The notes under the pieces are model-generated. The model was given only the letters and a program-made list of their open reading frames with translations, was not told the DNA's origin and made no database searches. From Erysipelotrichaceae bacterium (lineage in GTDB: Bacteria; Bacillota_I; Bacilli_A; RFN20; CAG-826): a stretch of DNA of 42,129 bases. The stretch is from positions 1 through 42,129 of the forward strand of contig JALFFX010000024.1 of NCBI GenBank assembly GCA_022777645.1, read 5' to 3'. The translations under genes and the position numbers were made by a program. Below, piece by piece: positions 1 to 8,426 of this stretch (positions are counted from its first letter, which is position 1; the number at the start of each line of letters is the position of its first letter).

Positions 1-2069
1 GAACATGTTGCTGATGCAGTTCCAACTGTAGCAGTAATTGTTGCTGTTCCGGCTTTTAAATCTGTAACAACACCTGAAGTTGATACTGTAGCAACAGCGC
101 TCTTACTTGTTGACCAAGTGACTGTTCCATTTGCTGTAGCAGTTAAGGTGATAGATTCACCAACATACATGGTGAGTGAAGTAGGATTAAGTGTAACTGA
201 ATCTGGCTCAGAGACATCACCGCCTCCAGATGAAGTGTTTTGTGTGTACGCAATTGTATATGATTCAATATACAAACTTTTCGCGCTTGCGGTGATTGTA
301 AGAGTAACATTCTCGCCAGATTGAATTGAATAAGAAGCATTGCTCATAGTTGGAGTAATATCAACATAACTTGTTGACCATGCACCGTTCCAATTAGCAT
401 CGCTAAACATTGAATCGACAATTGAAGCAATCGTTGTTGTTCCGGCTTTTGCAGTAAACGATCCAGATCCGCTTGATTTGTTCGATTTCATCGAAAGAGT
501 GATTCCGGTAATAACACAATTATCATAACCAGAAAGAGTTAGAGTAGCGGATTTTCCGCTAGTCAATTGTCCAGCAGTAGTATAATTTTGTGAATAGGTT
601 GCAGATGATCCGCTTGGTGCTCCGCTTGATGAAACTGCATCTTTTGCTGTAATTGTATATGTAGCAGTTCCAGTTGTGGCTATGGCTTGTGTAACAGTAA
701 GTCCACTTACAGTAACGGATAAACCTCCATAAGTGCCTGTAACTGTTCCGTTAGTTGATGGCTTTGACCAAGCAACATCGTTTGTTACATTAGCGGTTGA
801 TCCATCAGAATAATTAGCAGTGACGGTTAAACCTGTTGAATCAAAATTATCGGCTGTTGTATATGATGTTTTTGTTGGAGTTCCACTAGTGGAAAGACTT
901 GAAAGTCCTTTAACAGTAACTAAAAGTGTTGCAGAAATTGATGTATCAACTGTAGATGTTGCAGTGATAGTTGCTGTTCCTGCTTTTACACCGGTAACAA
1001 CACCTGTTGTTGATACTGTAGCAACAGCGCTATTACTTGTTGACCAAGTGACTGAAGTTGATGCTCCGCTTGTTGTTGTTGATACGCTTAATTGACTTGT
1101 TCCACCAACAGAAATTGTGCTTGAACCGGTAATTGTTAAGTTTTCTGGAGCAGTTGTTGTAGTTCCTCCTGTTCCAATTTCAACTCCGCCCCATAAATAA
1201 TCAGCGTATTCTGGGTGATCGATAAATGGATTTCTATTTCCTTGGACTGATTCAGCACGACTATTTCTTTGAAGTTCCCATGCATCGACTGGATCAGCTT
1301 TATGCCATTCATAGAATAATTTTTTAGCATAATTCGTTAATCCATAGTTTGTGTTGTCATTGCCACTAAAAACGCTTGAACCATTGCCTTTAGTCATGCT
1401 AACAGTATTCCATTTCGCACGAGCATAGAAATAAATGCGAGCAAAATCGCCTTTCCATTGATCATTTGGTTCAAAAACTGTTCCACTATAATCGCTTCTT
1501 GCTGATGTTCCTAATTTTGAATAACCGTTATTAGATTTTTCTGAGATAGTTCCAACTACGCCAAATGCATAGTTGCTTCTCATAGAGTTAACCCAAGCAT
1601 CTGTAGGAACAACAATATAAATGTCACATCCTTGATTACTTTCTGATCCACCCCACCATGATTTTGGAATTGAGTGTTCTCGATTATAGCAGCCACCTTC
1701 TACACCATTATTACTACCACATTGTCCAGAAGTAGATGTCCAGTTAGTTGTGTTGGAATAATAGTCCATTAAACTGCCGTCGTCTTTTACGTCTGTTGTC
1801 CAATACCAAGTCCATAATGAAGAGTATGATCCGCCTTTATAACCACTATTAGCAGCAGTTTTTACGCTTGACCAAAGATTTGATAAAGATTTGCTTGCAA
1901 CAGCAGATTCGCAACTGCTATAAAGTGTTGTTAAATCTTGAGCTGCATGCGTTTCAATTGCACTTTTTGATTTAGCTAAATTTGTATTAGTTACCGAAAA
2001 AATAGTTGCAAATGACAAAAAAGACAATGCCAATAATTTATTCATTGGCGATAATTTGTTATTTCGCAT
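1..2069 (-). CDS. Secreted endonuclease I with bacterial Ig-like domains (C-terminus cut by window edge)
   Basis: An uninterrupted minus-strand frame runs from an ATG at 2069 (AAAGGA ribosome site just upstream) off the left edge, 689 residues visible. Residues 1-30 form a signal peptide (basic start, hydrophobic 11-26). Residues about 45-295 match the endonuclease I family (Pfam Endonuclease_1, Vvn/EndA-like): N129-R130-E131-H132 with the SIPKSWW continuation, PTDAWVNSMRSN (155-166, metal-ligand Asn likely N161), FEPNDQWKGDFAR (199-211) and QGNRNPFIDHPE (276-287). A Ser/Thr-rich tail follows: a Big_2 Ig-like domain (about 309-387), a second Ig-like segment (about 388-460), a beta-rich segment (470-611), and a second Big_2 copy (621 onward, truncated). 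The likely role is an exported, possibly surface-attached, non-specific nuclease for nutrient scavenging. Oddity: the usual D-L-H-H of the family reads D149-I-Y-I152. Family call sure; C-terminal anchoring not visible. Confidence 0.9.
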   Translation of the reverse strand, partial: MRNNKLSPMNKLLALSFLSFATIFSVTNTNLAKSKSAIETHAAQDLTTLYSSCESAVASKSLSNLWSSVKTAANSGYKGGSYSSLWTWYWTTDVKDDGSLMDYYSNTTNWTSTSGQCGSNNGVEGGCYNREHSIPKSWWGGSESNQGCDIYIVVPTDAWVNSMRSNYAFGVVGTISEKSNNGYSKLGTSARSDYSGTVFEPNDQWKGDFARIYFYARAKWNTVSMTKGNGSSVFSGNDNTNYGLTNYAKKLFYEWHKADPVDAWELQRNSRAESVQGNRNPFIDHPEYADYLWGGVEIGTGGTTTTAPENLTITGSSTISVGGTSQLSVSTTTSGASTSVTWSTSNSAVATVSTTGVVTGVKAGTATITATSTVDTSISATLLVTVKGLSSLSTSGTPTKTSYTTADNFDSTGLTVTANYSDGSTANVTNDVAWSKPSTNGTVTGTYGGLSVTVSGLTVTQAIATTGTATYTITAKDAVSSSGAPSGSSATYSQNYTTAGQLTSGKSATLTLSGYDNCVITGITLSMKSNKSSGSGSFTAKAGTTTIASIVDSMFSDANWNGAWSTSYVDITPTMSNASYSIQSGENVTLTITASAKSLYIESYTIAYTQNTSSGGGDVSEPDSVTLNPTSLTMYVGESITLTATANGTVTWSTSKSAVATVSTSGVVTDLKAGTATITATVGTASATC
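41..124. repeat. Direct repeat, copy 1 (Big_2 domain coding)
   Basis: This 84-base stretch is nearly identical to 971-1054, 930 bases away. Both encode the strand ending in TWSTS(K/N)SAVATVST(S/T)GVVT of a Big_2 domain in the nuclease gene. It is an internal domain duplication, not a mobile element. Confidence 0.8.
971..1054. repeat. Direct repeat, copy 2 (Big_2 domain coding)
   Basis: Partner of 41-124. Only a handful of mismatches are visible, far fewer than between other parts of the two Ig domains. This suggests recent duplication or gene conversion. It is also a place where the nuclease gene could gain or lose domains by recombination. Confidence 0.8.
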
Positions 2070-2142
2070 ATTGATATTCCTTTCAATATATTCAAAATAT
2101 ATAACAATCTAATATTAAAATTTATTGGAATTATTTTATCAT

Positions 2143-2171
2143 TTGTATATCTTGATTTTATATTATAAAAT
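2143..2171 (+). promoter_or_regulatory. Predicted glpK promoter, leaderless geometry
   Basis: TTGTAT (2143-2148), a 17-base spacer, and TAAAAT (2166-2171). Six bases separate the -10 box from the glpK ATG at 2178, so the expected +1 is the A of the start codon. No Shine-Dalgarno precedes that ATG. The -35 match is moderate. Confidence 0.6.
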
Positions 2172-2177
2172 AAGAAT

Positions 2178-3668
2178 ATGTTGAAATATGTTTTAGCGAT
2201 TGACCAAGGCACAACATCATCACGTGCCATTCTTTTTGACAAGCAAGGCCATAAAGTCGCGATGGCTAGTCGGGAAGTAAAATGCCTTTATCCAAATGAA
2301 GGATATGTTGAAGAAGACGCAATGGAGATTTGGATTAGCGTCGTTGATGTTTGCAATGAAGTGCTTATCAAATCAAACACAACTTGGAATCAAATTGATT
2401 CTATTGGTATAACAAACCAAAGAGAAACCACAGTTGTGTGGGATAAAGAAACAGGTCAACCTGTATACAATGCGATTGTGTGGCAATCACGTCAATCAAG
2501 TCAAATATGCGATTCTTTGTTGCATAAAAAAGATTTTATTCATGAAAGAACTGGTCTTTTGATTAACCCTTATTTTTCTGCTAGCAAAATTAGATTTATT
2601 TTAGACCATATTGAAAATGGTCAACAAAGAGCAGAAAATGGTGAATTGTTATTTGGCACAATTGATACATGGCTCATTTACAAAATGAGCAATGGCAAAA
2701 AACATTTGACCGATGTCACAAACGCATCTAGAACAATGCTATATAACATCTTTTCAATGCGTTGGGACAAACAATTATTATCTTTATTTAATATTCCAGC
2801 GTGCATGTTACCTCGCGTCTGCGAATCAAGTTATGATTATGGCATTGCTAGTGCCTTTAACAACCATGTTCATATTTTAGGAGTGGCAGGTGATCAACAA
2901 GCATCATTATTTGGTCATTGTTGCTTTGAATCCGGCCAATCAAAAAACACATACGGAACAGGTTGCTTTATGCTTATGAATATTGGTGAAAAACCAATTT
3001 TATCAAAAAATGGATTATTAACAACTGTCGCTTGGAAATTAAACGGAAAAACTACATACGCCCTTGAAGGATCAGTTTTTATTGGTGGTGCATCCGTCCA
3101 ATGGCTGCGCGATGGATTAAAAGTCATTAGCGATGCTTCCGATAGCGAAAAACAAGCAAAAAAAGTTGAATCTTCTAATGGAGTTTATCTTGTGCCAGCA
3201 TTTGTTGGATTAGGAACTCCATATTGGGATGATGATGTTCGTGGGGCGTTATTTGGCGTTACAAGAGCAACAAATAAATACCATATTATTCGCGCGACAC
3301 TAGAAAGCATTGCTTTCCAATCAAAAGATGTTTTTGATGTGATGATTAAAGAAGCTAATATAAATATTAAATCTTTACAAGTTGATGGAGGAGCGACTGC
3401 TAATAATATATTGATGCAATTCCAAAGCGACATTCTTCAAATTGATGTCAATAAACCAGCATGTCTTGAAACAACTGCATTAGGTGTTGCCTATCTTGCC
3501 GGACTTAAATCAAAATATTATGATGATTTAGCGTCAATTTCTGATAGTCATGAATGCGTTGCAACTTATTCGCCTAAACTGAGTAAAAAAGAAGTCGATA
3601 AATTGTGGAAAGGTTGGAAGTGCGCTGTTAAAGCTGCTATGATATTTAAACCTGGTGAAGAACAATGA
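2178..3668 (+). CDS. glpK: Glycerol kinase
   Basis: Phosphorylates glycerol to sn-glycerol 3-phosphate with ATP in the cytosol. The 496 residues match normal family length. Visible FGGY-kinase motifs are the N-terminal AIDQGTTSSRA (phosphate 1), GDQQASLFG, KNTYGTGCF, ALEGSVFIGGASVQWLRDGL region, LGTPYWDDDVRGALFG, and DGGATANNILMQFQSDIL near the C-terminus. In Enterococcus-type enzymes a histidine just before the GDQQ motif is phosphorylated by HPr. Here that loop is shorter and no clear equivalent can be aligned, so PTS control is doubtful. The start has no Shine-Dalgarno and fits a leaderless message. The stop overlaps the next start (ATGA), so the two genes are translationally coupled. Neither a glpF nor a glpO/glpD gene adjoins it. 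Function confident. Confidence 0.95.
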   Translation: MLKYVLAIDQGTTSSRAILFDKQGHKVAMASREVKCLYPNEGYVEEDAMEIWISVVDVCNEVLIKSNTTWNQIDSIGITNQRETTVVWDKETGQPVYNAIVWQSRQSSQICDSLLHKKDFIHERTGLLINPYFSASKIRFILDHIENGQQRAENGELLFGTIDTWLIYKMSNGKKHLTDVTNASRTMLYNIFSMRWDKQLLSLFNIPACMLPRVCESSYDYGIASAFNNHVHILGVAGDQQASLFGHCCFESGQSKNTYGTGCFMLMNIGEKPILSKNGLLTTVAWKLNGKTTYALEGSVFIGGASVQWLRDGLKVISDASDSEKQAKKVESSNGVYLVPAFVGLGTPYWDDDVRGALFGVTRATNKYHIIRATLESIAFQSKDVFDVMIKEANINIKSLQVDGGATANNILMQFQSDILQIDVNKPACLETTALGVAYLAGLKSKYYDDLASISDSHECVATYSPKLSKKEVDKLWKGWKCAVKAAMIFKPGEEQ

Positions 3669-4765
3669 TAAGTAGAGAACAATTTGATAAAATTTATCAA
3701 AATCTAAATATTAATCCTGAACTTGATAAAGAATTTGTTTTCAAGTGTTTTTCATTATGCCTTGATGGTGCAGAGCAAATATCAAACAACGGAATGTTTG
3801 GGAAAATTCTTCCGGTCAATCCTGTTGTTCTTCTTTTATATATTGTTCATGAATACAATTATGTATTTCAATTGAACAAAAATATCGAATTAAATGATAA
3901 ATTATTAGGTCAAATTGTATCTATTTCAATGGATAAATATTTTACGAATGAGCATCTAAATTTTAAAAATGAAAGAGCAATTACAAAATTTGATCCTGAA
4001 ATATCAACACTTGAAACTTATCTCAATTTCGCTTTAAGTGTTCTCAATAAAGAAAGCAAAAAAGCTCCGAATAAGTCACTTGTCTATGATGTGATGCATA
4101 AAGGATTTTCAATGTGCAAAGCAATTATCCAATTGATGGAAGATGGTTTTGAAACCGAAGCATTTTCAACTTGGCGAACGCTTCATGAAACTGAATGCAT
4201 TTTAATATTGCTTTATAAATATGGAGAAAGCATCCAAAAGAATTATATAAAACATATCGAATACACTTTGGCATTCCGTGGTGTTATTCAAGACAAAGAA
4301 AAAGTCGATAAAATATTTGAAAATATCAAAGCGGAGATGAAAGAACTCAATCTCAAGAGCAAAGATATGAAAAAATATATTGAATATGGTTGGTTAACAT
4401 CAATACCTTCATATAATGAAGATCCACAATTCAAATTCAATTTCCGCGATGCTGTTGAAAAATTAGCAGGTCTTTCAAGTTATTCTAAAATTTATGAAAT
4501 GGCGAGTGAAATTGCCCATAGTTCTCCAATGCTAATATATGCCAGAAATTCTCGATTCTATCATTTGACACTTCTTAATTTGTATGAATCATTTTTCCGT
4601 ATCGAAAGAATATTTTCAGAAATATATTTAAAAAACGCCAGTGAAGATGAAAAGCAAAAATTTGATATGATGAAAAAGATTTATTATGTTGGTTTGATCA
4701 ATATTTATAATCGTGAAAAGAAGCTTCAAATGGAATTGATGAAAACCATAAAAGAGAATTCATAA
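3665..4765 (+). CDS. Unknown alpha-helical protein coupled to glpK
   Basis: A 366-residue soluble protein whose ATG overlaps the glpK stop by four bases. No signal peptide or membrane segment is apparent, and the predicted content is almost entirely helical with many charged residues. The stretch around residues 157-200 (a Trp-Arg-x-Leu-His-Glu core, then HIEYTLAFRG) and a later AHSSPMLIYARNS stretch (about 286-298) resemble DUF5677-type helical proteins, but this is a weak impression. No catalytic motif is recognisable. It is followed by a terminator, so glpK and this gene form a two-gene unit. Its link to glycerol metabolism is inferred only from the overlap. Confidence 0.4.
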   Translation: MISREQFDKIYQNLNINPELDKEFVFKCFSLCLDGAEQISNNGMFGKILPVNPVVLLLYIVHEYNYVFQLNKNIELNDKLLGQIVSISMDKYFTNEHLNFKNERAITKFDPEISTLETYLNFALSVLNKESKKAPNKSLVYDVMHKGFSMCKAIIQLMEDGFETEAFSTWRTLHETECILILLYKYGESIQKNYIKHIEYTLAFRGVIQDKEKVDKIFENIKAEMKELNLKSKDMKKYIEYGWLTSIPSYNEDPQFKFNFRDAVEKLAGLSSYSKIYEMASEIAHSSPMLIYARNSRFYHLTLLNLYESFFRIERIFSEIYLKNASEDEKQKFDMMKKIYYVGLINIYNREKKLQMELMKTIKENS

Positions 4766-4779
4766 ACCAAGCAAAATAA

Positions 4780-4810
4780 AAAACTGCTAGCAGCGAATGT
4801 TAGCAGTTTT
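4780..4810. terminator. Bidirectional intrinsic terminator
   Basis: AAAACTGCTA (4780-4789) pairs with TAGCAGTTTT (4801-4810) around an 11-base loop. T-rich tracts lie on both exits (TTTTCGTTTTC on plus, TTTTTATTTTG on minus). It separates the convergent genes ending at 4765 and 4819. Confidence 0.7.
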
Positions 4811-4818
4811 CGTTTTCT

Positions 4819-6453
4819 TTAATCAGCGTAGCAAGATCCGCCAATAAATTCTCTCATAAGAGAATTGCATGGCACCCATTCATCTGGCATATCATCGAAA
4901 TATTTAAGCATTCTGATGAGACGTTCAGCAATTGGGAAATATTCATTATCTTGTTCGATATTTTTAAGAAGTGGCATGGCATATTTTTTCATGACACATA
5001 ATTCGTAAGAAAGCATTGAATTGTAAACGTAGTTAGCGTCTTCTTGTGTATCATAAATCCATTTGAATTCGCCACGTCTAACGCTTGGCCACATTGACAT
5101 TGTTTCTTCGGCAGAAGCACCACGGAATTTGTAATCGCGGACAATTCTTCTCAATAATCTTAAATCGGTAATAGATACTGGGTTTGTGTTATCAAGATTG
5201 ATTTGTGCTTGAGGTGCGATAAAGATTTTGAATTTTTGGTGACGCGGAATAAGAGTTGTCATTCTTTCATTCAAAGCATGAATTCCTTCGATGATAATTG
5301 GTTCATTTTCACCAACTTTTAAGATGCGTCCTGGAACACGTTTTCCTAATTTGAAATCAAATTTAGGAAGTTGAACTTCTTCGCCTTCAATTAATGCAAG
5401 CATATCTTTATTGAATAAATCGATGTCGAGAGCTTCGATGCTTTCAAGATCTGGCTTACCATCTTCATCGATTGGGGCGAGTGATTTTGGCAAATAATAA
5501 TCATCAATAGAAATGCGAATTGGTTTAATACCACGTGATAATAATTCAATTCTTAAGCGGTTTGCGAATGTTGTTTTGCCAGATGATGATGGTCCAGCAA
5601 TACAAATAAGGCGAATATTAGAAATATCTCCTTCGATAATATCACCGAGTTCCGATAACATTCTGTTGTGACGAGCTTCGCATAATTGAATGAAATCGAT
5701 AACGCCATCAACAGCGATATGATTATTAATTCCGGCAACTGAATCAGCTCCAGCAATTTGTCCCCAGGCGTGTGATTCTTTTAAGGTTTTGCCAAATGTT
5801 GGTGCATCAACGAATTCTGGAATTTCGCCTTTGCATTCAGCACGTGGATATTGAAGAATTAATCCTGGTTGATAAAGTCTTAATTTAAATGCTTTAAGAT
5901 ATCCAGTTGATGGAACCATATGTGAATACATATAGTTGACATAACCATCGCAGTCATAAAGATGAACTGTTTTTTCTGGACGATATTGAAGAATGTCGAG
6001 TTTATCTAATAAATTATTTTTTTCGTAAACTTCTTTTGCTTCTTCTTTTGAAACGACAAAGCGTTTGAGTGGAAGATCTGCATCAATTATTTTGTTCATC
6101 TCTTTTTCAATCTTGTTTTTCATATCAAGATTGGCTTTGCCATTAAGTAATTGAATAAAGATTGAACGAGAAACATTGTAGCAGAATCTCACTTTTATAT
6201 TTGGATAGACTCTAGCAAATGCCATTGCGACAACAAAGCGAAGTGAAGCTTCATAAATCTTAATAGCGTCGATATCTTTAACAGTTAAAAATTCAACATT
6301 AGCATCATAATATACTTCGTATGTTAATTCTCTTAAGCGATTGTTAACTCTAGCACATATATATGATTTATCATTATTTTCTATTAAATCTAACAATTTA
6401 ACATTTTTTTCAAACTCTTTTTCTTTACCTAAAAATTTTAATTTAAACGACAT
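4819..6453 (-). CDS. TGS-domain nucleoside (uridine-kinase-like) kinase
   Basis: A 544-residue cytosolic protein of the large nucleoside-kinase family found in Clostridia and relatives, in which a threonyl-tRNA-synthetase-like N-terminus is fused to a uridine kinase/phosphoribulokinase domain. Residues 1-60 look like a TGS beta-grasp domain and 61-230 like a ThrRS second-additional-domain remnant. The kinase core follows: Walker A GPSSSGKTT (287-295), then the SIDDYY segment typical of uridine kinases and a REF-rich C-terminus. Substrate specificity cannot be read from the sequence. The frame is open upstream to 6546, but the start is placed at 6453 because GGAGG lies at 6464-6468 and the extra 31 residues would be encoded across a promoter-like region. 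Single gene, convergent with the glpK unit and divergent from pfp. Confidence 0.8.
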   Translation of the reverse strand: MSFKLKFLGKEKEFEKNVKLLDLIENNDKSYICARVNNRLRELTYEVYYDANVEFLTVKDIDAIKIYEASLRFVVAMAFARVYPNIKVRFCYNVSRSIFIQLLNGKANLDMKNKIEKEMNKIIDADLPLKRFVVSKEEAKEVYEKNNLLDKLDILQYRPEKTVHLYDCDGYVNYMYSHMVPSTGYLKAFKLRLYQPGLILQYPRAECKGEIPEFVDAPTFGKTLKESHAWGQIAGADSVAGINNHIAVDGVIDFIQLCEARHNRMLSELGDIIEGDISNIRLICIAGPSSSGKTTFANRLRIELLSRGIKPIRISIDDYYLPKSLAPIDEDGKPDLESIEALDIDLFNKDMLALIEGEEVQLPKFDFKLGKRVPGRILKVGENEPIIIEGIHALNERMTTLIPRHQKFKIFIAPQAQINLDNTNPVSITDLRLLRRIVRDYKFRGASAEETMSMWPSVRRGEFKWIYDTQEDANYVYNSMLSYELCVMKKYAMPLLKNIEQDNEYFPIAERLIRMLKYFDDMPDEWVPCNSLMREFIGGSCYAD

Positions 6454-6480
6454 TAGTTTGATTCCTCCGATTATGTGAAT

Positions 6481-6509
6481 ATGATACACGATATATGTAT
6501 ATTTTTCAA
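6481..6509 (-). promoter_or_regulatory. Predicted promoter of the nucleoside kinase gene
   Basis: On the minus strand TTGAAA (6509-6504), a 17-base spacer and TATCAT (6486-6481). The expected +1 is near 6474, giving a short leader that contains the GGAGG site. This supports the start codon at 6453. Confidence 0.6.
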
Positions 6510-6563
6510 GTTCAACATAAAATTTAGATATACTTTTGCGTAGCATTTTTATATAGAAAAAAA

Positions 6564-6576
6564 TTAAGCGCTTACT
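6564..6576. promoter_or_regulatory. Cre-like LacI-family operator candidate upstream of pfp
   Basis: TTAAGCGCTTACT contains the perfect 10-base palindrome TAAGCGCTTA (6565-6574), the central part of a CcpA-type cre site. The nine bases AGCGCTTAC (6567-6575) recur at 15623-15631 upstream of the pyrophosphatase gene. Here the site lies about 50 bases upstream of the predicted pfp -35, a position that would suit activation. The match to the full cre consensus is only partial. Confidence 0.45.
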
Positions 6577-6617
6577 TTTTCAAAAAATAACCTTCTTTAA
6601 AATGACGTAATACTTCT

Positions 6618-6645
6618 TTGTATGCGTTTTCTTTTTTGGTATAAT
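6618..6645 (+). promoter_or_regulatory. Predicted pfp promoter
   Basis: TTGTAT (6618-6623), a 16-base spacer, and a perfect TATAAT (6640-6645) preceded by TTGG. The +1 would be near 6652, leaving a leader of about 27 bases with AAAGGAG (6664-6670). Confidence 0.7.
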
Positions 6646-6678
6646 TATTAATGTATTTTTTCAAAGGAGAACTTTTTC

Positions 6679-7887
6679 ATGGCAAAAAAAGCAATGGTAT
6701 ATATTCAAAGTGGTGGACCTACTTCCGTTATTAACTCATCACTTTATGGAGCAATCAAAGAAGCACGTGAACACGGCGATGTTATCGATGGAATTTATGG
6801 TTCCTTATATGGCATCGAAGGCCTTCTTTGCGACCAATTAATTGATTTAAATCAAGAAGACGAAGCAACAATTGAATTATTAAAGCAAACTCCGGGTTCA
6901 ATTCTTGGCACTTCTCGTCATAAATTACCAAAAGACATTCATAGCGATGAATATAGCAAGATTATCGCTACATTAAAAAAACACAACATCGGTTATGTAT
7001 TTGTTAATGGTGGCAATGACTCAATGGATACATGCGCCAAATTGTCATCACTTTGCAAAGAACTTAATCTTGATGTCAAAGTTATGGGCGTTCCAAAAAC
7101 AGTTGATAACGATTTAGCTGAAACCGATCATTCAAATGGTTTTGGAAGTGCTGCTAAATACATCATTAACACAGTTAAAGAAATTGTTATTGACGCCAAA
7201 TGTTACAAGAAAAGCAAAGTTTTCATTATTGAAATCATGGGTAGGAATGCTGGCTGGTTAACTGCATCAGTCGATTTATTACCAGAAGGTGTGAGACCAG
7301 ATTTTATCTATCTTCCAGAAAATCCATTCGATCCAGAAGATTTCTTAGCTAAAATCAAAAAGCAACATGAAGAACACGGAAGTGCAATCGTCGCTGTTTC
7401 AGAAGGCATTGATTTTAGTGAAGGTGCAACAAATGTTCGTGTTGATAGCTTTGGTCATAAACAACTCGGTGGTTTAAGTGCTCGTCTTGCTCAACTTGTT
7501 GAAACTCGTCTTGATTTACCAACAAGATCAATTGAATTATCCCTTCCTCAAAGAGCATATTCATTCCTTACAAGTAAAGTCGACCAAGAAGAAACAATTA
7601 TGTGCGGTCGTCTTGCTGTAAGACACGCTGTCGAAGGTATGAGCGGACATATGATTGCTATTAAACGCTTATCTAGTGAACCATATGCAGTTGATTTCAC
7701 ACCGGTTGATATTACTAAAATCGCTAACGTGGAAAGAAAAATCCCACAATCAATGATGGTTGATGAAACAAGAATGGCAGATTCATTTAGAGAATATTGC
7801 CTTCCTCTTATTCAAGGTGAAATTCCTGTTGAATACGAAAATGGCATCATCAAATCAGCGGTCTTGAAAAAAGTATTAGTCAAATAA
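6679..7887 (+). CDS. pfp: PPi-dependent 6-phosphofructokinase
   Basis: Interconverts fructose 6-phosphate and fructose 1,6-bisphosphate using pyrophosphate; a cytosolic glycolytic enzyme that is reversible, unlike ATP-PFK. The 402 residues match the PPi-PFK clade. Residues diagnostic for PPi use are GGNDS (111-115, Asp where ATP enzymes have Gly) and PKTVDND (139-145, Lys where ATP enzymes have Gly); MGRNAGW (187-193) binds fructose 6-phosphate. The start follows a strong AAAGGAG. Monocistronic between its own promoter and a hairpin terminator. With pyrophosphatase at 15678 it forms a PPi-handling pair that shares an upstream sequence element. High confidence. Confidence 0.95.
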   Translation: MAKKAMVYIQSGGPTSVINSSLYGAIKEAREHGDVIDGIYGSLYGIEGLLCDQLIDLNQEDEATIELLKQTPGSILGTSRHKLPKDIHSDEYSKIIATLKKHNIGYVFVNGGNDSMDTCAKLSSLCKELNLDVKVMGVPKTVDNDLAETDHSNGFGSAAKYIINTVKEIVIDAKCYKKSKVFIIEIMGRNAGWLTASVDLLPEGVRPDFIYLPENPFDPEDFLAKIKKQHEEHGSAIVAVSEGIDFSEGATNVRVDSFGHKQLGGLSARLAQLVETRLDLPTRSIELSLPQRAYSFLTSKVDQEETIMCGRLAVRHAVEGMSGHMIAIKRLSSEPYAVDFTPVDITKIANVERKIPQSMMVDETRMADSFREYCLPLIQGEIPVEYENGIIKSAVLKKVLVK

Positions 7888-7890
7888 TTA

Positions 7891-7912
7891 GGAAGCATTT
7901 GCTTCCTTTTTT
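7891..7912 (+). terminator. Intrinsic terminator after pfp
   Basis: GGAAGC (7891-7896), loop ATTT, GCTTCC (7901-7906), then six T residues. A compact classical Rho-independent terminator. Confidence 0.85.
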
Positions 7913-7944
7913 GTTCCGTCCAATCGATATTATTTTAATAATAA

Positions 7945-7972
7945 TTGACTTTTTTTGATTTAATACCATAAT
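7945..7972 (+). promoter_or_regulatory. Predicted ATP synthase operon promoter, near-leaderless
   Basis: TTGACT (7945-7950), a 16-base spacer and CATAAT (7967-7972). The +1 is expected at 7979-7981, on or within two bases of the atpI-like ATG at 7981. A second TATAAT-like string at 7974-7979 is too close to the ATG and too far from a -35 to be the main -10. Confidence 0.6.
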
Positions 7973-7980
7973 TTATAATT

Positions 7981-8424
7981 ATGAAAGAAAATAAAGTCGA
8001 ATTGATTAAAATGCTTGAATACGCCGCAATTATTGCCCTTGCGCTTTGTTTGCTAGCGTTAATTCCTCTATTTGTTTTTGGACAACCTGGTTGGTTGATT
8101 GGCGTTGCTATTGGCAGTGTTATTGAAATCATCAATTTATTTTTGCTTTTCAAAGGCTCTGAACTCTCGCTAAAAAAACTTAAGGTAACAATGTACATGT
8201 TATTTTATTTTTTGCGAATGGTTTTATTTTTAGCTGGCATTTTAATAACAGCTATATTTTCCTTTGGATTTACTTCAATTCTCGAACCAGTTCCAGAGAT
8301 GGCCAATTCGATATGGGGAGTTGTTATTGCTTATGCTCCAATGCAAGTAATTGTTTTTGTTGTTATGAAATTAAATCACAAAAACACTGTTACAATTGCT
8401 GAACAAGATGAAAAGAAGGAATAA
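7981..8424 (+). CDS. AtpI-like ATP synthase accessory membrane protein
   Basis: First gene of the ATP synthase operon, 147 residues with four predicted transmembrane helices (about 10-30, 33-56, 67-93, 108-127) and a charged C-terminal tail. Its position directly before atpB, its size and its topology match subunit I (AtpI/UncI), which helps assemble the c-ring or import its cations in other bacteria. Sequence similarity to known AtpI is not obvious by eye, so the call rests mainly on context. The start lacks a Shine-Dalgarno and agrees with a near-leaderless transcript. Two bases separate its stop from atpB. Confidence 0.55.
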   Translation: MKENKVELIKMLEYAAIIALALCLLALIPLFVFGQPGWLIGVAIGSVIEIINLFLLFKGSELSLKKLKVTMYMLFYFLRMVLFLAGILITAIFSFGFTSILEPVPEMANSIWGVVIAYAPMQVIVFVVMKLNHKNTVTIAEQDEKKE

Positions 8425-8426
8425 AC

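Noticed and set aside
41-1054. Insertion-sequence ends or CRISPR repeats
   Set aside because: Only two copies, both inside homologous protein domains, with no transposase.
6454-6546. Upstream ATG adding 31 residues to the nucleoside kinase
   Set aside because: GGAGG and a promoter lie between it and the ATG at 6453, and the extension has no family resemblance.
7974-7979. TATAAT directly before the atpI-like ATG as main -10
   Set aside because: It would place +1 inside the gene and is 23 bases from the TTGACT box; CATAAT at 7967-7972 fits better.
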